Source: Pelagicoccus sp. SDUM812002
Lineage (GTDB): Bacteria > Verrucomicrobiota > Verrucomicrobiia > Opitutales > Opitutaceae
Length of the DNA stretch: 64,000 bases
Reading direction: 5' to 3'
NCBI RefSeq assembly: GCF_031127835.1
Contig: NZ_JARXHX010000017.1
Span: 1-64,000, forward strand
In this document: in pieces, positions 34,484 to 44,525 of the stretch
Position numbering within the stretch: position 1 is the stretch's first letter
How the letters are laid out: each line of letters begins with the position of its first letter
Translations under genes and position numbers: made by a program
Notes under the pieces: model-generated
Told to the model about the DNA's origin: nothing
Databases searched by the model: none
Seen by the model: the letters and a program-made list of their open reading frames with translations, nothing else

Positions 34484-36916
34484 ATGCTCCAATCCGCTAA
34501 CCTACTCGATACCGCTGATCTAGATCCGCCCATGGGGGATCTCTTTTCCTTCCGAACGCTCTCCGAGTGTCGCTCGGTCTGGACTGCCCCCAAAACGGGC
34601 GAAAGCGATGCCCCCGCGCAGCGCATCATCCACTGCCGCGCTTTCACCCCGACCGGTAGAGCCACTGTCGAACGCATCGGCTTCCGCAACGCTCCTGGCT
34701 ATCACAAATGCGGCAGCCATCAGGAGGACGACTGGATCGTCGATCTGCGTATCCTAACATTGGACACGCCTCACAGCGAGTGGAGAGAGCTCCACTACCT
34801 GCGCGACCTACCACAACAAGCGAACAAGGCGTTCAAGTGGGTCGATTTGGGCGAACTCAAAACCTACGGACTCATTTTAGAAATCCGCCGTTGTGGTATC
34901 GACGACTGGTGGACGCCCTGGAATCTCGCCGCACAAGCCTTCGTAGTCGAAGGGAAGCTACACGATCCAATTGCCCCGCGCAACGAGGCGCTCATCGAAA
35001 CTTCTAACATCGACCTTTCTGCACTACCCGAAGGCCTGCAAGCAATCCAGAGCAACGGCCAAATCCGTTATAAGTCCGACACCCTCGAAATCGGCTTCTA
35101 TCTCAGCCGTACCGGATTCTCCTACTTAGGCATCGACCAGACAGGTAAGAGCAAAACGGATACCAACCTCCTACAAGTCGGCCCCGGCTCCTTCCACCAA
35201 GGAGCTATGCTTTCACCGCTTGGCGACATACCTGTGGCAGATCCCGCTGTCCGTTTCCGCTTCACTGGCACGGTTTCCGTCGAAGCGAACACCATCGTCT
35301 ACCAACTGCACAACGAACGCTGCGGACAAAGCTATCGGCTTGAATGGACGGTTCTGCCCGAAAAGCTCCACTTAAAGATCAAACGCGAATCGCAACGCCC
35401 ACAGCGAGCTTGGCACAGCGCTGCTTGGCGGATGAGCTTCCACGCCCCCGCCGCCGCCAGCCAAATCATCGCCCTCGTGGACACGTGCGGACAAACCGGT
35501 AGCTTTGAAAGCCCGGCCATCCTGCACGCACCTGCCAACGGAAGCCTAGCCATTTGTGCAGCAGGCAAAGCCAAAGCTCGCTTGGAGGTATTACGCCCTC
35601 GCGATCGGATTGAACTGGAGTTGAAGGCCGGTGAAGTCCCCTGCGAAGAAGGCGATTGGCTTTTGGAACCGGGTACCCATGAAGCGAGCTGGACTTTCGA
35701 AGTAACGCGTCCGGCCTTCGCCCTCTCGCCCGAAGCTCCCAAAGCCGCGCGTGCTGCCATCGTGCAAGCCGGATTCACCGGTCTCAACTTTCGCCCCGAT
35801 ACCGCCACGCTCAGTAACAACGGAGCATCCATGCACTGTCCCATTTCCATGGATACGTGGGCATGCCAGTGCCTGAGCATGGGCGAGCTGCTGCCAGGCT
35901 TACGCAGCGAGGATCTGCTGCGCCTTTCCCTGGAGCGTTGGCTCACCGGTGGCCCGGGTTACGCAGGCGGAAACCTCAAGCAAGAAGGATCCCTACACTC
36001 CGGAGAGGACGAATACCTCATGACCGGAACGGCCACGCTGCTCGGGCTCGCCGAATACTTGCACAAGGCAGCCACGCCCGCGTGGATCGAGCGCTTCAGC
36101 AAAGAAATCGAGCAAAAGATCCGCGAAATGCAGGTGCGCGACCTGGACGGCGATGGGCTGATCGAAAGCCCCTTTCGCACCGGGACGTCCGGCTCTCGAC
36201 AGTGGAGCACTTGCTGGTACGACGTGATCTCCTACGGCTGGAAGGACGCCTTCAGCAACGCCCTGCTCTACGAAGCTCTAAACCACCTCGCCCAAGCCTT
36301 GCCGGGATCAGTTCTGGCGCATTGGTGCGAGCCCGTCGAAACATGGAAGACCCAGATACACGCGTCCTACTTCAACACGTTCTTCAACCTGGAAACCGGC
36401 TGGCTGGCCGGCTGGGTTTGCAAGGAAGGTAAACTCCATGATCACGCCTTTCTGGCAGCGAACGGAGCCGCCATCGCAGCCGGTCTCATAGAACTGGATA
36501 CCGCAAAATCCATCCTGCAAAACTTACTCGCGGAAGCGAAAGCTGTAGGCATGCCGACCGCCCGCTTAGGTCTGCCGGGAAACTTGCGATCAATCCCCGA
36601 CGAAGATCTCTCCGACATCATACAAGGCTACCCCTTCGGCTATTATCAGAACGGCGGCCGCACCCACGCCCAAGCTCGCCATTTCTTGCGCGGCCTCTAC
36701 GCAGTCGGCCTCCGCCAGAAGGCAGACGTACTGCTCCAGGAACTCAGCCAAGGACTCGCGGCAGCGGAAGTCTTCGGGGGATGCAAGAGCGGTCTCGATT
36801 GGCGCTACTGGGACGATCGCCCCTGCGGCTACGAGGGCCTACTCACCGACCAGTTCGGAGTGATCGGCCTTATCCTCGAGCGCTATGGCTTACCAACCGA
36901 GACCAGCCAACCTTAG
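34484..36916 (+). CDS. Putative six-hairpin glycosidase
   Basis: An 810-residue protein. The first ~430 residues are beta-rich with lectin-like stretches (WVDLGELKTYGLILEIRRCG). The last ~380 look like an (alpha/alpha)6 barrel of the type in GH15, GH63 and GH116. It has a Ca-loop-like RDLDGDGLIESPF and aromatic TCWYDVISYGWKDAF, and ends DWRYWDDRPCGYEGLLTDQFG. No signal peptide is visible. Location behind the GH-like gene at 32099 suggests joint breakdown of an imported oligosaccharide. Specific family not assigned. Confidence 0.62.
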   Translation: MLQSANLLDTADLDPPMGDLFSFRTLSECRSVWTAPKTGESDAPAQRIIHCRAFTPTGRATVERIGFRNAPGYHKCGSHQEDDWIVDLRILTLDTPHSEWRELHYLRDLPQQANKAFKWVDLGELKTYGLILEIRRCGIDDWWTPWNLAAQAFVVEGKLHDPIAPRNEALIETSNIDLSALPEGLQAIQSNGQIRYKSDTLEIGFYLSRTGFSYLGIDQTGKSKTDTNLLQVGPGSFHQGAMLSPLGDIPVADPAVRFRFTGTVSVEANTIVYQLHNERCGQSYRLEWTVLPEKLHLKIKRESQRPQRAWHSAAWRMSFHAPAAASQIIALVDTCGQTGSFESPAILHAPANGSLAICAAGKAKARLEVLRPRDRIELELKAGEVPCEEGDWLLEPGTHEASWTFEVTRPAFALSPEAPKAARAAIVQAGFTGLNFRPDTATLSNNGASMHCPISMDTWACQCLSMGELLPGLRSEDLLRLSLERWLTGGPGYAGGNLKQEGSLHSGEDEYLMTGTATLLGLAEYLHKAATPAWIERFSKEIEQKIREMQVRDLDGDGLIESPFRTGTSGSRQWSTCWYDVISYGWKDAFSNALLYEALNHLAQALPGSVLAHWCEPVETWKTQIHASYFNTFFNLETGWLAGWVCKEGKLHDHAFLAANGAAIAAGLIELDTAKSILQNLLAEAKAVGMPTARLGLPGNLRSIPDEDLSDIIQGYPFGYYQNGGRTHAQARHFLRGLYAVGLRQKADVLLQELSQGLAAAEVFGGCKSGLDWRYWDDRPCGYEGLLTDQFGVIGLILERYGLPTETSQP

Positions 36917-36919
36917 TTT

Positions 36920-38116
36920 CTAAAACGGAGCGTCGATAGTGGAGACGGGCTTGCCCCTAACCGTGCTGAGGTGGGCTTTCACCTCTTCGACGATATCATC
37001 GAGATCACGATGATCATCATCTAAAAGAAAGTCCGTCCAGCGGCTTCCATAGCGGACGTGATTGATCTCGTCCGACCAATCCTGATCGGCAAAAAGCTGG
37101 CTGCGGATATCCCCTACTTTCTCGTAGTCCTTCACACGTTTCCCTTTGCGTGGCATGAAGTAGGCCTCAAGACCACGCGTCAGGTAAGCGATGCGATGAA
37201 GCAAAGGCAGCCCTTGCGATTCGTCGAAGAGCACAGGGTTCACGCGATCGGGTTCGCAACCGAGTTCGCGGAGGCGAATGCAACCAAACTCGCTGTGCCG
37301 GGCCTCATCCCAAAAATGACGGCTAAAGTCTGCTGACATTTCCCACGGATAGTCGCTATCGGCCGCGTCATAGAGAATACTCGCCAAGAGGGCCGCCGCA
37401 TAAAACTCGTTAAAGAAAACCTTAAACTGCTCAATTGTTGCTTGCCCGGCGTCCATCTTTTCTCGCTCTTCGTAGGAGCAAAGCGGACCGACCGTTATCC
37501 TGGAGTCAAAATGGATTCGCTCAGGACGAACGAAAGGTTGGTAGTTGGTAATCGTATACGGCTCGCCATGCGGCAACTCGCCGTGCAAGCCTCCCATCGA
37601 TTCTATGAGAGCCTTAATTTCCTTGGCCCATTCGTTATTCTCTACATCCAAACCGAGGCTCAGGAACCATGCTTGCTGATCCTCCAAGTCTTTTAACACA
37701 CGCCGGAGTAGCCGAATCTCGTTCGCGTTTGCAGAACGATCAAACTCCTTGAGGTCAGCTTTAATCGATTTGATAACCTCTGCCTGTAAGACTCCGTAGT
37801 ATCCAGCGAAAAAATCAGTATCGGCCGGAGCGAGCATAACGATATCACACAATTCCCGCAGCCGCGGTTGGATGTTCGCGTTCGGGTTACCGCCCCGCAT
37901 CTCACCTAGGCGATTGCGAATCCATGTCACGTGTTCGGAATTGTCGTAAAGGTGGTAAGACAAGGCATATTTGTGTTCAAAGTCACCTATACGCAGAAAC
38001 CATCCGGACAAGGTCTTGATTGATCGACGGGCGATCCAACCATAGTTACGAAGCCGCTGAGCTGCATTAGAAATCCCGAAGCCACGAGCCTCGTCCTTAT
38101 CATATTTTTCGGTCAT
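36920..38116 (-). CDS. Duplicated ferritin-like di-iron protein (paralog B)
   Basis: Paralog of the 5007-6329 protein. The frame opens at 38149; ATG 38116 (MTEKYDKDEARG) gives 398 residues. Unit 2 keeps the metal motifs FWDEARHSEFG and DEINHVRYGSRW. In unit 1 the first motif is partly kept (YDNSEHVTWIR) but the EKRH motif of paralog A is replaced by DLEDQQAW, so that metal site is probably lost. It is preceded by a perfect LacI-type palindrome and a TATTAT -10, which suggests sugar-controlled expression. It converges on the glycosidase gene with only 3 bases between stops. Function unknown. Confidence 0.72.
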   Translation of the reverse strand: MTEKYDKDEARGFGISNAAQRLRNYGWIARRSIKTLSGWFLRIGDFEHKYALSYHLYDNSEHVTWIRNRLGEMRGGNPNANIQPRLRELCDIVMLAPADTDFFAGYYGVLQAEVIKSIKADLKEFDRSANANEIRLLRRVLKDLEDQQAWFLSLGLDVENNEWAKEIKALIESMGGLHGELPHGEPYTITNYQPFVRPERIHFDSRITVGPLCSYEEREKMDAGQATIEQFKVFFNEFYAAALLASILYDAADSDYPWEMSADFSRHFWDEARHSEFGCIRLRELGCEPDRVNPVLFDESQGLPLLHRIAYLTRGLEAYFMPRKGKRVKDYEKVGDIRSQLFADQDWSDEINHVRYGSRWTDFLLDDDHRDLDDIVEEVKAHLSTVRGKPVSTIDAPF

Positions 38117-38175
38117 AATATATCTATCTCTACAATCCCCAAAAACCAATCTTCAATCCGGTTAGTATACGGACT

Positions 38176-38203
38176 ATAATACATCTATGTAATCGATTAC
38201 ATA
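38176..38203 (-). promoter_or_regulatory. LacI-type operator TGTAATCGATTACA with promoter
   Basis: TATGTAATCGATTACATA (38186-38203) is a perfect 18-base palindrome with the central CG typical of LacI-family operators. A -10 (TATTAT on the minus strand, 38176-38181) lies just downstream, so the operator covers the promoter of the ferritin-like gene, about 70 bases from its ATG. Confidence 0.65.
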
Positions 38204-38211
38204 CCACACAA

Positions 38212-38238
38212 AAGAGGCCCCCCACATGAGGGCCTCTT
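38212..38238 (-). terminator. Terminator of the TonB receptor gene
   Basis: AAGAGGCCC and GGGCCTCTT form a 9-base stem with a 9-base loop; on the minus strand TTTTG follows. It lies 38 bases after the receptor's stop and separates it from the ferritin-like gene promoter. Confidence 0.65.
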
Positions 38239-38275
38239 CGCTAGAACAAAATAACTAATTTAACTAGTATCAAAT

Positions 38276-41200
38276 TTACCATTCGTACGTTGCCGAAAGA
38301 GTCGTGAGGCGACCTCTCAAGAAACGGTAAGTCATGCTACCATCTGGGTTAGCATAGGTTGGCACGAGATCGTCATTGTCGAATAGGTCCTTGATGTTCA
38401 ACTGGACAGAAAAACTCCTGTCATTGTTAAGAACGTATTCAGAACGGAAGAACAGATCGACGTAGTCTTGCGAACCGGCGTAGAATGGCTTTGATGTGTC
38501 GAATGCCATGTCACCGAATTCATTTTCGGAAACCCCAAAACCAATACCAGCTTCGTCTTCCCAACGATAGCCACCACCAAGGGTAAACCTACCGAGGAAG
38601 TCAGGGATGGAACCACTGTCACGATCGAAGGCGTAACTTGTGTTGAAGTTAAACCTCCACTCTCTTTGCTCGATAGAGGGAATACCTTCTTGAGTAAGAG
38701 CCTTTGCAACGGGCGTGAGGATCGATTCTTGAGCTAATTGCGCGAGCGTTTTAGTACTAAGATCGTCGATGTAAAAGTTCTGCGCGAACGAGCTATCAAC
38801 CCAATTTGGCTTTACGAAGTCTGCAGCGTAATTTCGTAGGACTGGATAGATGTTCGATAGAACAGTCTGCTGCTTGGCCACACCGATCATGTTCGTCCAA
38901 CGCGGATTCGGATTAATAGCGAGCTCTAGCTCGTAACCCTTGGCCGTGTAGTCTTGAGTGCCGTTATCGTTCGAGTTGCGATCCATCGACGCCGTGAACG
39001 CTGTCCAATTCGGAGAGAACCCATTCATATCGAGAACGCCTTGTGGAGGAAGTACCGCTTGAGCATCAGCTGCCGTGAAACCTTGAGCTATGTTATCCGG
39101 ATTATCGAGCTGCTCTACGAGGTTTCTAAGAATTCCCTCGCTTGAGGAAACGCCACCTGCATCGAAGCTATTATTTAGGATGCCTGTCTCATATTTATTC
39201 AAACGGACAGAGACCTTGCCATCGAAGCCAGAAAAGATGACACCCATTTCTTCGGTCGATCCAGTAACCGGGTCAATCTGCTCGTTGTAGATATTCACAC
39301 GACCACTACTTGGCTGGAAGTTGTCAGACTCGGTCATGTAGAAAGAGAGGTTTGGCACGTCGCCACCGAGAAGTTCACGTAGGTGGAGCGTGGCGCTCCA
39401 TGAGGTAGTGTCCTCGTCAGCGTCTTCTGTCAGATTCTCGGCAAGAGGACCCGCAACGAAGGTTGGATCGTAGACCCTGTCTCCGTCTGAAGTAATGCCC
39501 ACTCCTCCTGGAGCGCTGATCGACTCACTGCTCAATTTATCATTACGCCAGGTTCCCATCAAGACGAGCGCATTGTCCCATAGGTACTGCTGTGCAACTA
39601 CCACCTTCGAATCCAGCGTTTCTAAACCTTTACCAGCGTAGAAAGATGCTGGGTAGTTGTTACCGTCATCCAAGGTGTAGGTTCTAGCGTCAAAATCGAC
39701 GAAGGCTCCAGCTTTTTGAGACCAAGAAGTCCATGTACCAGAATAAGGGCGATCGCGCTCCTGCCCGAAGGGTACGGCACCGATGTTGGCACCCTTCAAA
39801 TCGTCGAGCGAGGTGATGCCGAGGTAATCGATGTTTGTATTGTGCGGCAGTGCGAAGATGCTACCAGTACGAATGGTAGCCGAACTCAAGGCAGTATCGC
39901 CTTGGATCGCCGCCATGACTGAGGCTGGATCTATTTTGTAGCGACCATAAGACTCAGAGTCGCGTAGCTCTCGCTCTTGCAGCACTCCGGTTACCTTTAG
40001 TCGGCCAAGGAGACGGGAAACCAGCCCTTCGTCCATGAAGTCTTCAAAGCGGATTTCGCCGTAACCAGTTAAACGAGTTGAATCGCGATCAGCTGACAGG
40101 TTGTTACCTTGCCACCAGCCGCCAATAACCGGCTTGCCAAAATGCGGATTCGGCACTAACGCTCCGCCCGGAGTGCCGTCCACCGTATCGAGCAGGTACA
40201 TATTAGGATCTATATAAATCGTGCGTTGGCTCAATCCTTGAAGAGGGTTCGACGACTTTGAGAATTGCTCCTGCTTGAACATCGCCAGTTCGAATCCAAG
40301 TTGATGGTCAAACCAAGACCCCTCAATCGAGCCTTCCAATATTCTCCAATCGGAATCCTGAGAGTGTGCCCCACCGGTGTAGAGGTGTTTTCTGTAATCG
40401 AAGATACTCGTATCGGTAATCTGAGTGGCGACATTTCCAGCAACATAGAAGTTAGAAGTGCCAGCTTCCACAGGAGTACCATCAGGATAATACCCCGTTG
40501 TACGAATGATGTTTTCGCGAGTACGTGGCTGGAAGAGCATCATCTCTCCCGTAACCGTGCCGCCGGGTGCTCCCCGGTTCGCTCGCACGAAGGTATTGCC
40601 TCCAAAGAATGGCGCTGGATTCGTCGTATCGAAATAGCTTACGAAGCCGCTGGATGAACCGGGGCCAGCTAAATCCAAGAACCCGTTGTTGGGAACGCCT
40701 GGTACGAAGTCCCCAGTGCCGCGCCATAAATCGGAGCCGTCAGCACCACCCGTGGAGATCGGCTTGCCCATCTCGATCCACGGAGTGATACCGTCATTTG
40801 GAGGTGTTGGGTCAGGATTTGCACCATGACGTGCGCCAGACTCAATGCTGCCATAAGCGCGGAAGTGATCGTTGATCTTCCAAGCTAATGACAAATAAAT
40901 TCGCTCGTCTTCGAGAAACGCTTCTTGCTGTTCGTACTTCCGATCCTCGACAAGACCTGCTACCCGAATAGCGAGCTTGTCCTGAATGATCACCTGATTG
41001 TGACGGAAGGACGCTCTCTGAGTACCGTGTTCGTCAGTCTCGAGACGAACACGACCAAAATTTTCGTTCAAGCCCGCTCGCAATGTCGTATTGTTAACGA
41101 TGCCACCTGGACTACCGATACCAAAAAGAGCCGAATTCGCCCCTCGTTGCACTTCGATTCGCTCGGTGTTATAAGTGTCGAACGGTACCTCGGTGTTAAA

Positions 41201-41626
41201 ATAGTTACGCGTCAGATCAGCCGACGCGAGGCCACGGACACGAGTGTTTCCGCCTTGCGGCCGGTCGGTTTCCCCTTCAGGAATCTGATTGCCTGCAGAG
41301 GACTGGTAGCCAGAAAAGTTACCGCCAAGCCCAGAGACTTCAGTATTAGGAGTGAACAAGAGCGCGTCGCCAATCGTGTTCGACCCCGTATCATCCAGAA
41401 AAGCTTCGTTAAGAATAGAAACCGAAGCCGCGATGTCACGCATGTTAGTGCTCAAACGAGTTCCGGCGAGCGAGGAGGTTGATAGGTATCCGACATCCTG
41501 CGATCCATCTACCTCGAAAGGCGATAGCTCGAATATATCCTCGTCATCCGAGGCAGCGTCTTGGGCATTCAATCCCGAGAGCGCAAATACGCTGCACAAG
41601 GGCAGCGACAATCTTAGTAGTTTCAT
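38276..41626 (-). CDS. TonB-dependent outer-membrane receptor
   Basis: A 1116-residue outer-membrane transporter driven by TonB/ExbBD. A signal peptide ends GLNAQ. The mature start (IFELSPFEVDGSQDVGYLSTSSLAGTRL) is the style common in Opitutia receptors, probably a TonB box region. A plug domain spans about 60-200 (GDALLFTPNTEVSG, ERIEVQRGANSALFGIGSPGGIVN). The rest is a long beta-barrel ending in an aromatic residue (SATYEW). There is no SusD partner, so it is not a Bacteroidetes-type SusCD pair. It likely imports an oligosaccharide for the surrounding enzymes; iron-chelate uptake cannot be excluded. Confidence 0.93.
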   Translation of the reverse strand: MKLLRLSLPLCSVFALSGLNAQDAASDDEDIFELSPFEVDGSQDVGYLSTSSLAGTRLSTNMRDIAASVSILNEAFLDDTGSNTIGDALLFTPNTEVSGLGGNFSGYQSSAGNQIPEGETDRPQGGNTRVRGLASADLTRNYFNTEVPFDTYNTERIEVQRGANSALFGIGSPGGIVNNTTLRAGLNENFGRVRLETDEHGTQRASFRHNQVIIQDKLAIRVAGLVEDRKYEQQEAFLEDERIYLSLAWKINDHFRAYGSIESGARHGANPDPTPPNDGITPWIEMGKPISTGGADGSDLWRGTGDFVPGVPNNGFLDLAGPGSSSGFVSYFDTTNPAPFFGGNTFVRANRGAPGGTVTGEMMLFQPRTRENIIRTTGYYPDGTPVEAGTSNFYVAGNVATQITDTSIFDYRKHLYTGGAHSQDSDWRILEGSIEGSWFDHQLGFELAMFKQEQFSKSSNPLQGLSQRTIYIDPNMYLLDTVDGTPGGALVPNPHFGKPVIGGWWQGNNLSADRDSTRLTGYGEIRFEDFMDEGLVSRLLGRLKVTGVLQERELRDSESYGRYKIDPASVMAAIQGDTALSSATIRTGSIFALPHNTNIDYLGITSLDDLKGANIGAVPFGQERDRPYSGTWTSWSQKAGAFVDFDARTYTLDDGNNYPASFYAGKGLETLDSKVVVAQQYLWDNALVLMGTWRNDKLSSESISAPGGVGITSDGDRVYDPTFVAGPLAENLTEDADEDTTSWSATLHLRELLGGDVPNLSFYMTESDNFQPSSGRVNIYNEQIDPVTGSTEEMGVIFSGFDGKVSVRLNKYETGILNNSFDAGGVSSSEGILRNLVEQLDNPDNIAQGFTAADAQAVLPPQGVLDMNGFSPNWTAFTASMDRNSNDNGTQDYTAKGYELELAINPNPRWTNMIGVAKQQTVLSNIYPVLRNYAADFVKPNWVDSSFAQNFYIDDLSTKTLAQLAQESILTPVAKALTQEGIPSIEQREWRFNFNTSYAFDRDSGSIPDFLGRFTLGGGYRWEDEAGIGFGVSENEFGDMAFDTSKPFYAGSQDYVDLFFRSEYVLNNDRSFSVQLNIKDLFDNDDLVPTYANPDGSMTYRFLRGRLTTLSATYEW

Positions 41627-41850
41627 AAGGCGTTTTTTAGAGGTGTTGGTAGGGGTTTAGGCAGCCACTAAGCGTATCCTGAGAGCGAGTCTGGTAAATC
41701 AAAAGGGACAGTTGCCATGAAGGTGAATGCCCACTTTCTTCGGTAATAAATGTTGGTCCATGGTGATGGATTGCTCGCTTCCAACGAAACAAAGAGTGTC
41801 TGACCGTACCAAAAGCTATCCCATTCGCATCATTTTCATCTACCCATTTA

Positions 41851-41867
41851 CTGTTTTACAGTAATCC
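41851..41867. promoter_or_regulatory. Candidate operator, CTGTTTTACAGTAATCC
   Basis: Near-palindrome of the shared type; an overlapping symmetric reading is TTACTG-N5-CAGTAA at 41848-41864. It lies about 225 bases upstream of the TonB receptor start, with an adjacent half-site GTAAACCGC. Confidence 0.45.
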
Positions 41868-41987
41868 GTAAACCGCAACGCCGCCCTCACGAATGACTCC
41901 GTCTTATAATGAGGAGTAGCCCAACCTGCAGCCGTCGAAACTGTCCGGATAACAAGCTGAACGCCGACTCGACGCAGCCGCTCAAGC

Positions 41988-42006
41988 GCGCTTTACTGTA
42001 AAGCGC
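41988..42006. promoter_or_regulatory. Perfect 19-base operator-like palindrome
   Basis: GCGCTTTACTGTAAAGCGC is a perfect palindrome about a central T. It is 74-92 bases upstream of the GTG start of the Gfo/Idh gene at 42080. Very similar to the perfect palindrome at 53568-53586. Confidence 0.65.
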
Positions 42007-42079
42007 CCACAGCTTTCTCAAAACGATCCAACTTGACGCAACCTGCAAACCTACCTCGAGAGACCTACCAAACCACCAA

Positions 42080-43105
42080 GTGAGCAAAGCATCATTACCG
42101 ATCAAAACGGCAATCATCGGATTTGGGCAAAGCGGAGAGCTCTCCCACGCTTACGGAATCCTAGCCAATCCCGAGTTCGAAATCGTCGCCACCTGCGACC
42201 TCTCGCAGACACGCCGAGAATACGCATCGCAGATGCTGGGTTGCCCCAGCTATTGCGACCATCACGAACTTCTTAAATCTCGTGACGATATCGAACTCGC
42301 CGCCATCGTAACCCGTTCAGACACGCACTGCGAGGTCGCCTGCGCACTATTGGCAGCTGGTATCAATGTGCTCATCACGAAACCTTGGGCCCTAGACCAA
42401 GCGGAGGCTGCCCAATTGATCCGCGCCAAGGAAAAAAGCGGCAAACAGATATTTCCTTGGATACCCATGTACTGGTCTCCCGAATACAACGAAATCAAAC
42501 GGCTGATTGAACAGGACTCGATCGGGCGCATCTTCACCATTCGTCGCTACATTGCCCAATTCAGCAAACGCTCGGACTGGCAAACCGAGCTCAAGTACGG
42601 AGGTGGCTACCTCAACAACTGGGGTGCCCACATCGTACAACCCTTGCTCGGTCTCGCGAACAGCCTCGTCCAAAGACTCTCAGGCCACCTCCAGCAAGTC
42701 ATAAACGGCGGCGACGGAGACGACAACTTCCTGGCGGTGATGGAATTCGAAAATGGCATACGCGGAATCGCTGAATATGCCCAAGCCATCGAAGGCTTAC
42801 CCTCCTTCCTCGTTCAAGGCACCCACGGGACGATCGTCTCCGATGGTGAAAAGATAACGCTGCTACAAAAGGATCCCGCGTCGCCGGACGTCGGTAAACG
42901 CAGCGAGCTCCCTATCGTCGGAAAGCGCTTCGGAGACGAAGCCCACATCTACCGCGATGTCGCCAAGACGCTACGCGACGCCGCCCCTTTTCCCGCATCG
43001 GTGGAAGACGCCTACTACGGCACCGTAGTGCTCGACGCCATACGAGAGTCGCAGGTCAAAAGCGCATTCGTATCCAATTTACTGCCACTCGCTCCCTCCC
43101 TTTGA
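42080..43105 (+). CDS. Gfo/Idh/MocA-family oxidoreductase
   Basis: NAD(P)-dependent sugar dehydrogenase-like protein of 341 residues with a GTG start. The Rossmann motif is AIIGFGQSGE. TKPWALDQAEA replaces the usual EKP, so the family Lys is kept. The C-terminal domain has GGYLNNWGAHIVQPLLGL, where His is the usual catalytic candidate. It has a perfect operator-like palindrome upstream and is followed 156 bases later by the LacI regulator gene. Confidence 0.9.
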   Translation: MSKASLPIKTAIIGFGQSGELSHAYGILANPEFEIVATCDLSQTRREYASQMLGCPSYCDHHELLKSRDDIELAAIVTRSDTHCEVACALLAAGINVLITKPWALDQAEAAQLIRAKEKSGKQIFPWIPMYWSPEYNEIKRLIEQDSIGRIFTIRRYIAQFSKRSDWQTELKYGGGYLNNWGAHIVQPLLGLANSLVQRLSGHLQQVINGGDGDDNFLAVMEFENGIRGIAEYAQAIEGLPSFLVQGTHGTIVSDGEKITLLQKDPASPDVGKRSELPIVGKRFGDEAHIYRDVAKTLRDAAPFPASVEDAYYGTVVLDAIRESQVKSAFVSNLLPLAPSL

Positions 43106-43261
43106 ACGTTCCACATTACTATGGCTTCTTCAGCAAACTCAGTACCCCAAATACGCCCTAGGATAAAGATCTGAATCACCCTAGACATCAAATACGCTGA
43201 CCCAAATTCTACAAATAAGATCGATCAAACACACCCCACAAACGAGCCCCCCCCAAGAACT

Positions 43262-44341
43262 ATGAACAAAGTACAGCCATCCTGTAAGACCATTGCCAAG
43301 GAAGCCGGTGTCAGCCGCATGACCGTTTCCATGGCCCTGCGGGACCACCCTCGAGTTGCTCCTGAAACCCGCGAACGCATCAAGGAGATTGCCAAGCGGC
43401 AAGGCTACACCCCAGACCCGAACTTGACCGAACTCATGCGCTACCTGCGCAAGCGAGACATCAGCAAGGAAGAACCTGTCATCGCCATTCTCAACCCCAA
43501 GCGAGCCCCGCTGAACAAACTCTGCAAGGACTCCCGCCTCATCCGCGAGGGCGTCAAGCAACGCGCCGAAGAGCTTGGCTTCAAAACCGAAGACTTCTGG
43601 CTGCACGAACCGGGCATGCGCCTCAAGCGCATCGTGCAAATCCTCGAAACCCGCGGTATTCGCGGCATCGTTGTCCTGCCTGTCGAGGATCTGCAGGACG
43701 TCTTTTCCTTGCCCCAGGAGAACTTCACCGGTGTCGCCACCTGCGCCGTGGCGGCTAAGCTTGGATACAACCAAGTACACCCTCACTTCTACCAATCCAT
43801 GCACATGGGCGTGTCGAGCTTGGTGGACCAAGGATTCAAGCGAATCGGTTTCTGCATAACCGCCTCCGAGGACGAACGCTCAAACCATCTTTATCAAAGC
43901 TACCTGCTCTGGCACCAGAACAACACGCCCGCTAAAAATCGGGTTCCGATCCTCTCAAATGACGAAATTACCAAAGAAGCGCTCATTAAGTGGGTCAAAA
44001 AGGGAAAGCCAGACGTAGTGCTCAGCCCCAATGTCGAGCACTGCCAGTGGCTGAAGGAAGCCGGTTTCAAAATCCCCGAGGACCTCAGTTTCGCCGCGCT
44101 CAACCCGGCCACCGAGGAGACCGGCGAGATCGCTCAGGTCAGAATCGGATTCCGCAAGATCGGAGCAACCGCCGTTGACCTTCTCAAGTCGAAGCTGGCC
44201 AACGAGCAAGTGGGCCCGCTGCACAACCCTGCAGTCACCTTGATTCGTGGCGAATGGGTAGAAGGCAAGAGCGTCAAAGCCCCCCAAACGCCCACAAAGA
44301 TCATCAAGGAAAGCGACGCTTCACTGCAAAAAGTCGGCTAA
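43262..44341 (+). CDS. LacI-family transcriptional regulator
   Basis: A 359-residue repressor or activator with an N-terminal helix-turn-helix (about 5-27; KTIAKEAGVSRMTVSMALRD), hinge helix region (about 45-60) and periplasmic-binding-protein-like sensor domain (about 65-330). The sensor includes LSPNVEHCQWLKEAGFKIPEDLSFAALN, a typical late segment. It probably binds a sugar signal and acts on sites such as those of the GTTTAC-N-GTAAAC set or the TGTAATCGATTACA palindrome; which set is not shown. Followed by a strong terminator. Confidence 0.93.
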   Translation: MNKVQPSCKTIAKEAGVSRMTVSMALRDHPRVAPETRERIKEIAKRQGYTPDPNLTELMRYLRKRDISKEEPVIAILNPKRAPLNKLCKDSRLIREGVKQRAEELGFKTEDFWLHEPGMRLKRIVQILETRGIRGIVVLPVEDLQDVFSLPQENFTGVATCAVAAKLGYNQVHPHFYQSMHMGVSSLVDQGFKRIGFCITASEDERSNHLYQSYLLWHQNNTPAKNRVPILSNDEITKEALIKWVKKGKPDVVLSPNVEHCQWLKEAGFKIPEDLSFAALNPATEETGEIAQVRIGFRKIGATAVDLLKSKLANEQVGPLHNPAVTLIRGEWVEGKSVKAPQTPTKIIKESDASLQKVG

Positions 44342-44372
44342 ACACGCACCAAAAATCATTTAAGACAAATCA

Positions 44373-44408
44373 AAGCGACCTTCCCAAGTCTGGGAAGGTC
44401 GCTTTTTT
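44373..44408 (+). terminator. Rho-independent terminator of the LacI gene
   Basis: A 14-base perfect stem (AAGCGACCTTCCCA / TGGGAAGGTCGCTT) with loop AGTC is followed by a run of six T. It lies 31 bases after the stop codon. Confidence 0.93.
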
Positions 44409-44525
44409 ATTCACTCAAACGTACACCTAAAATACGGAAAGCGGCCTTTCGGAAATCGCAGCGAAGAGTTTATCTCATTAAACAAACCCTAACAAGCGGG
44501 GACATCGCCCCCACTCATCGCGCAC

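Larger units (their letters stand above)
41627..42079. other. 453-base divergent regulatory gap, no gene seen
   Basis: Lies between the TonB receptor and the Gfo/Idh gene. It contains two candidate operators (41851-41867 and the perfect 41988-42006) and an extra half-site GTAAACCGC at 41868-41876. Small frames here (for example 41887-42117 minus) lack support. Confidence 0.6.
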
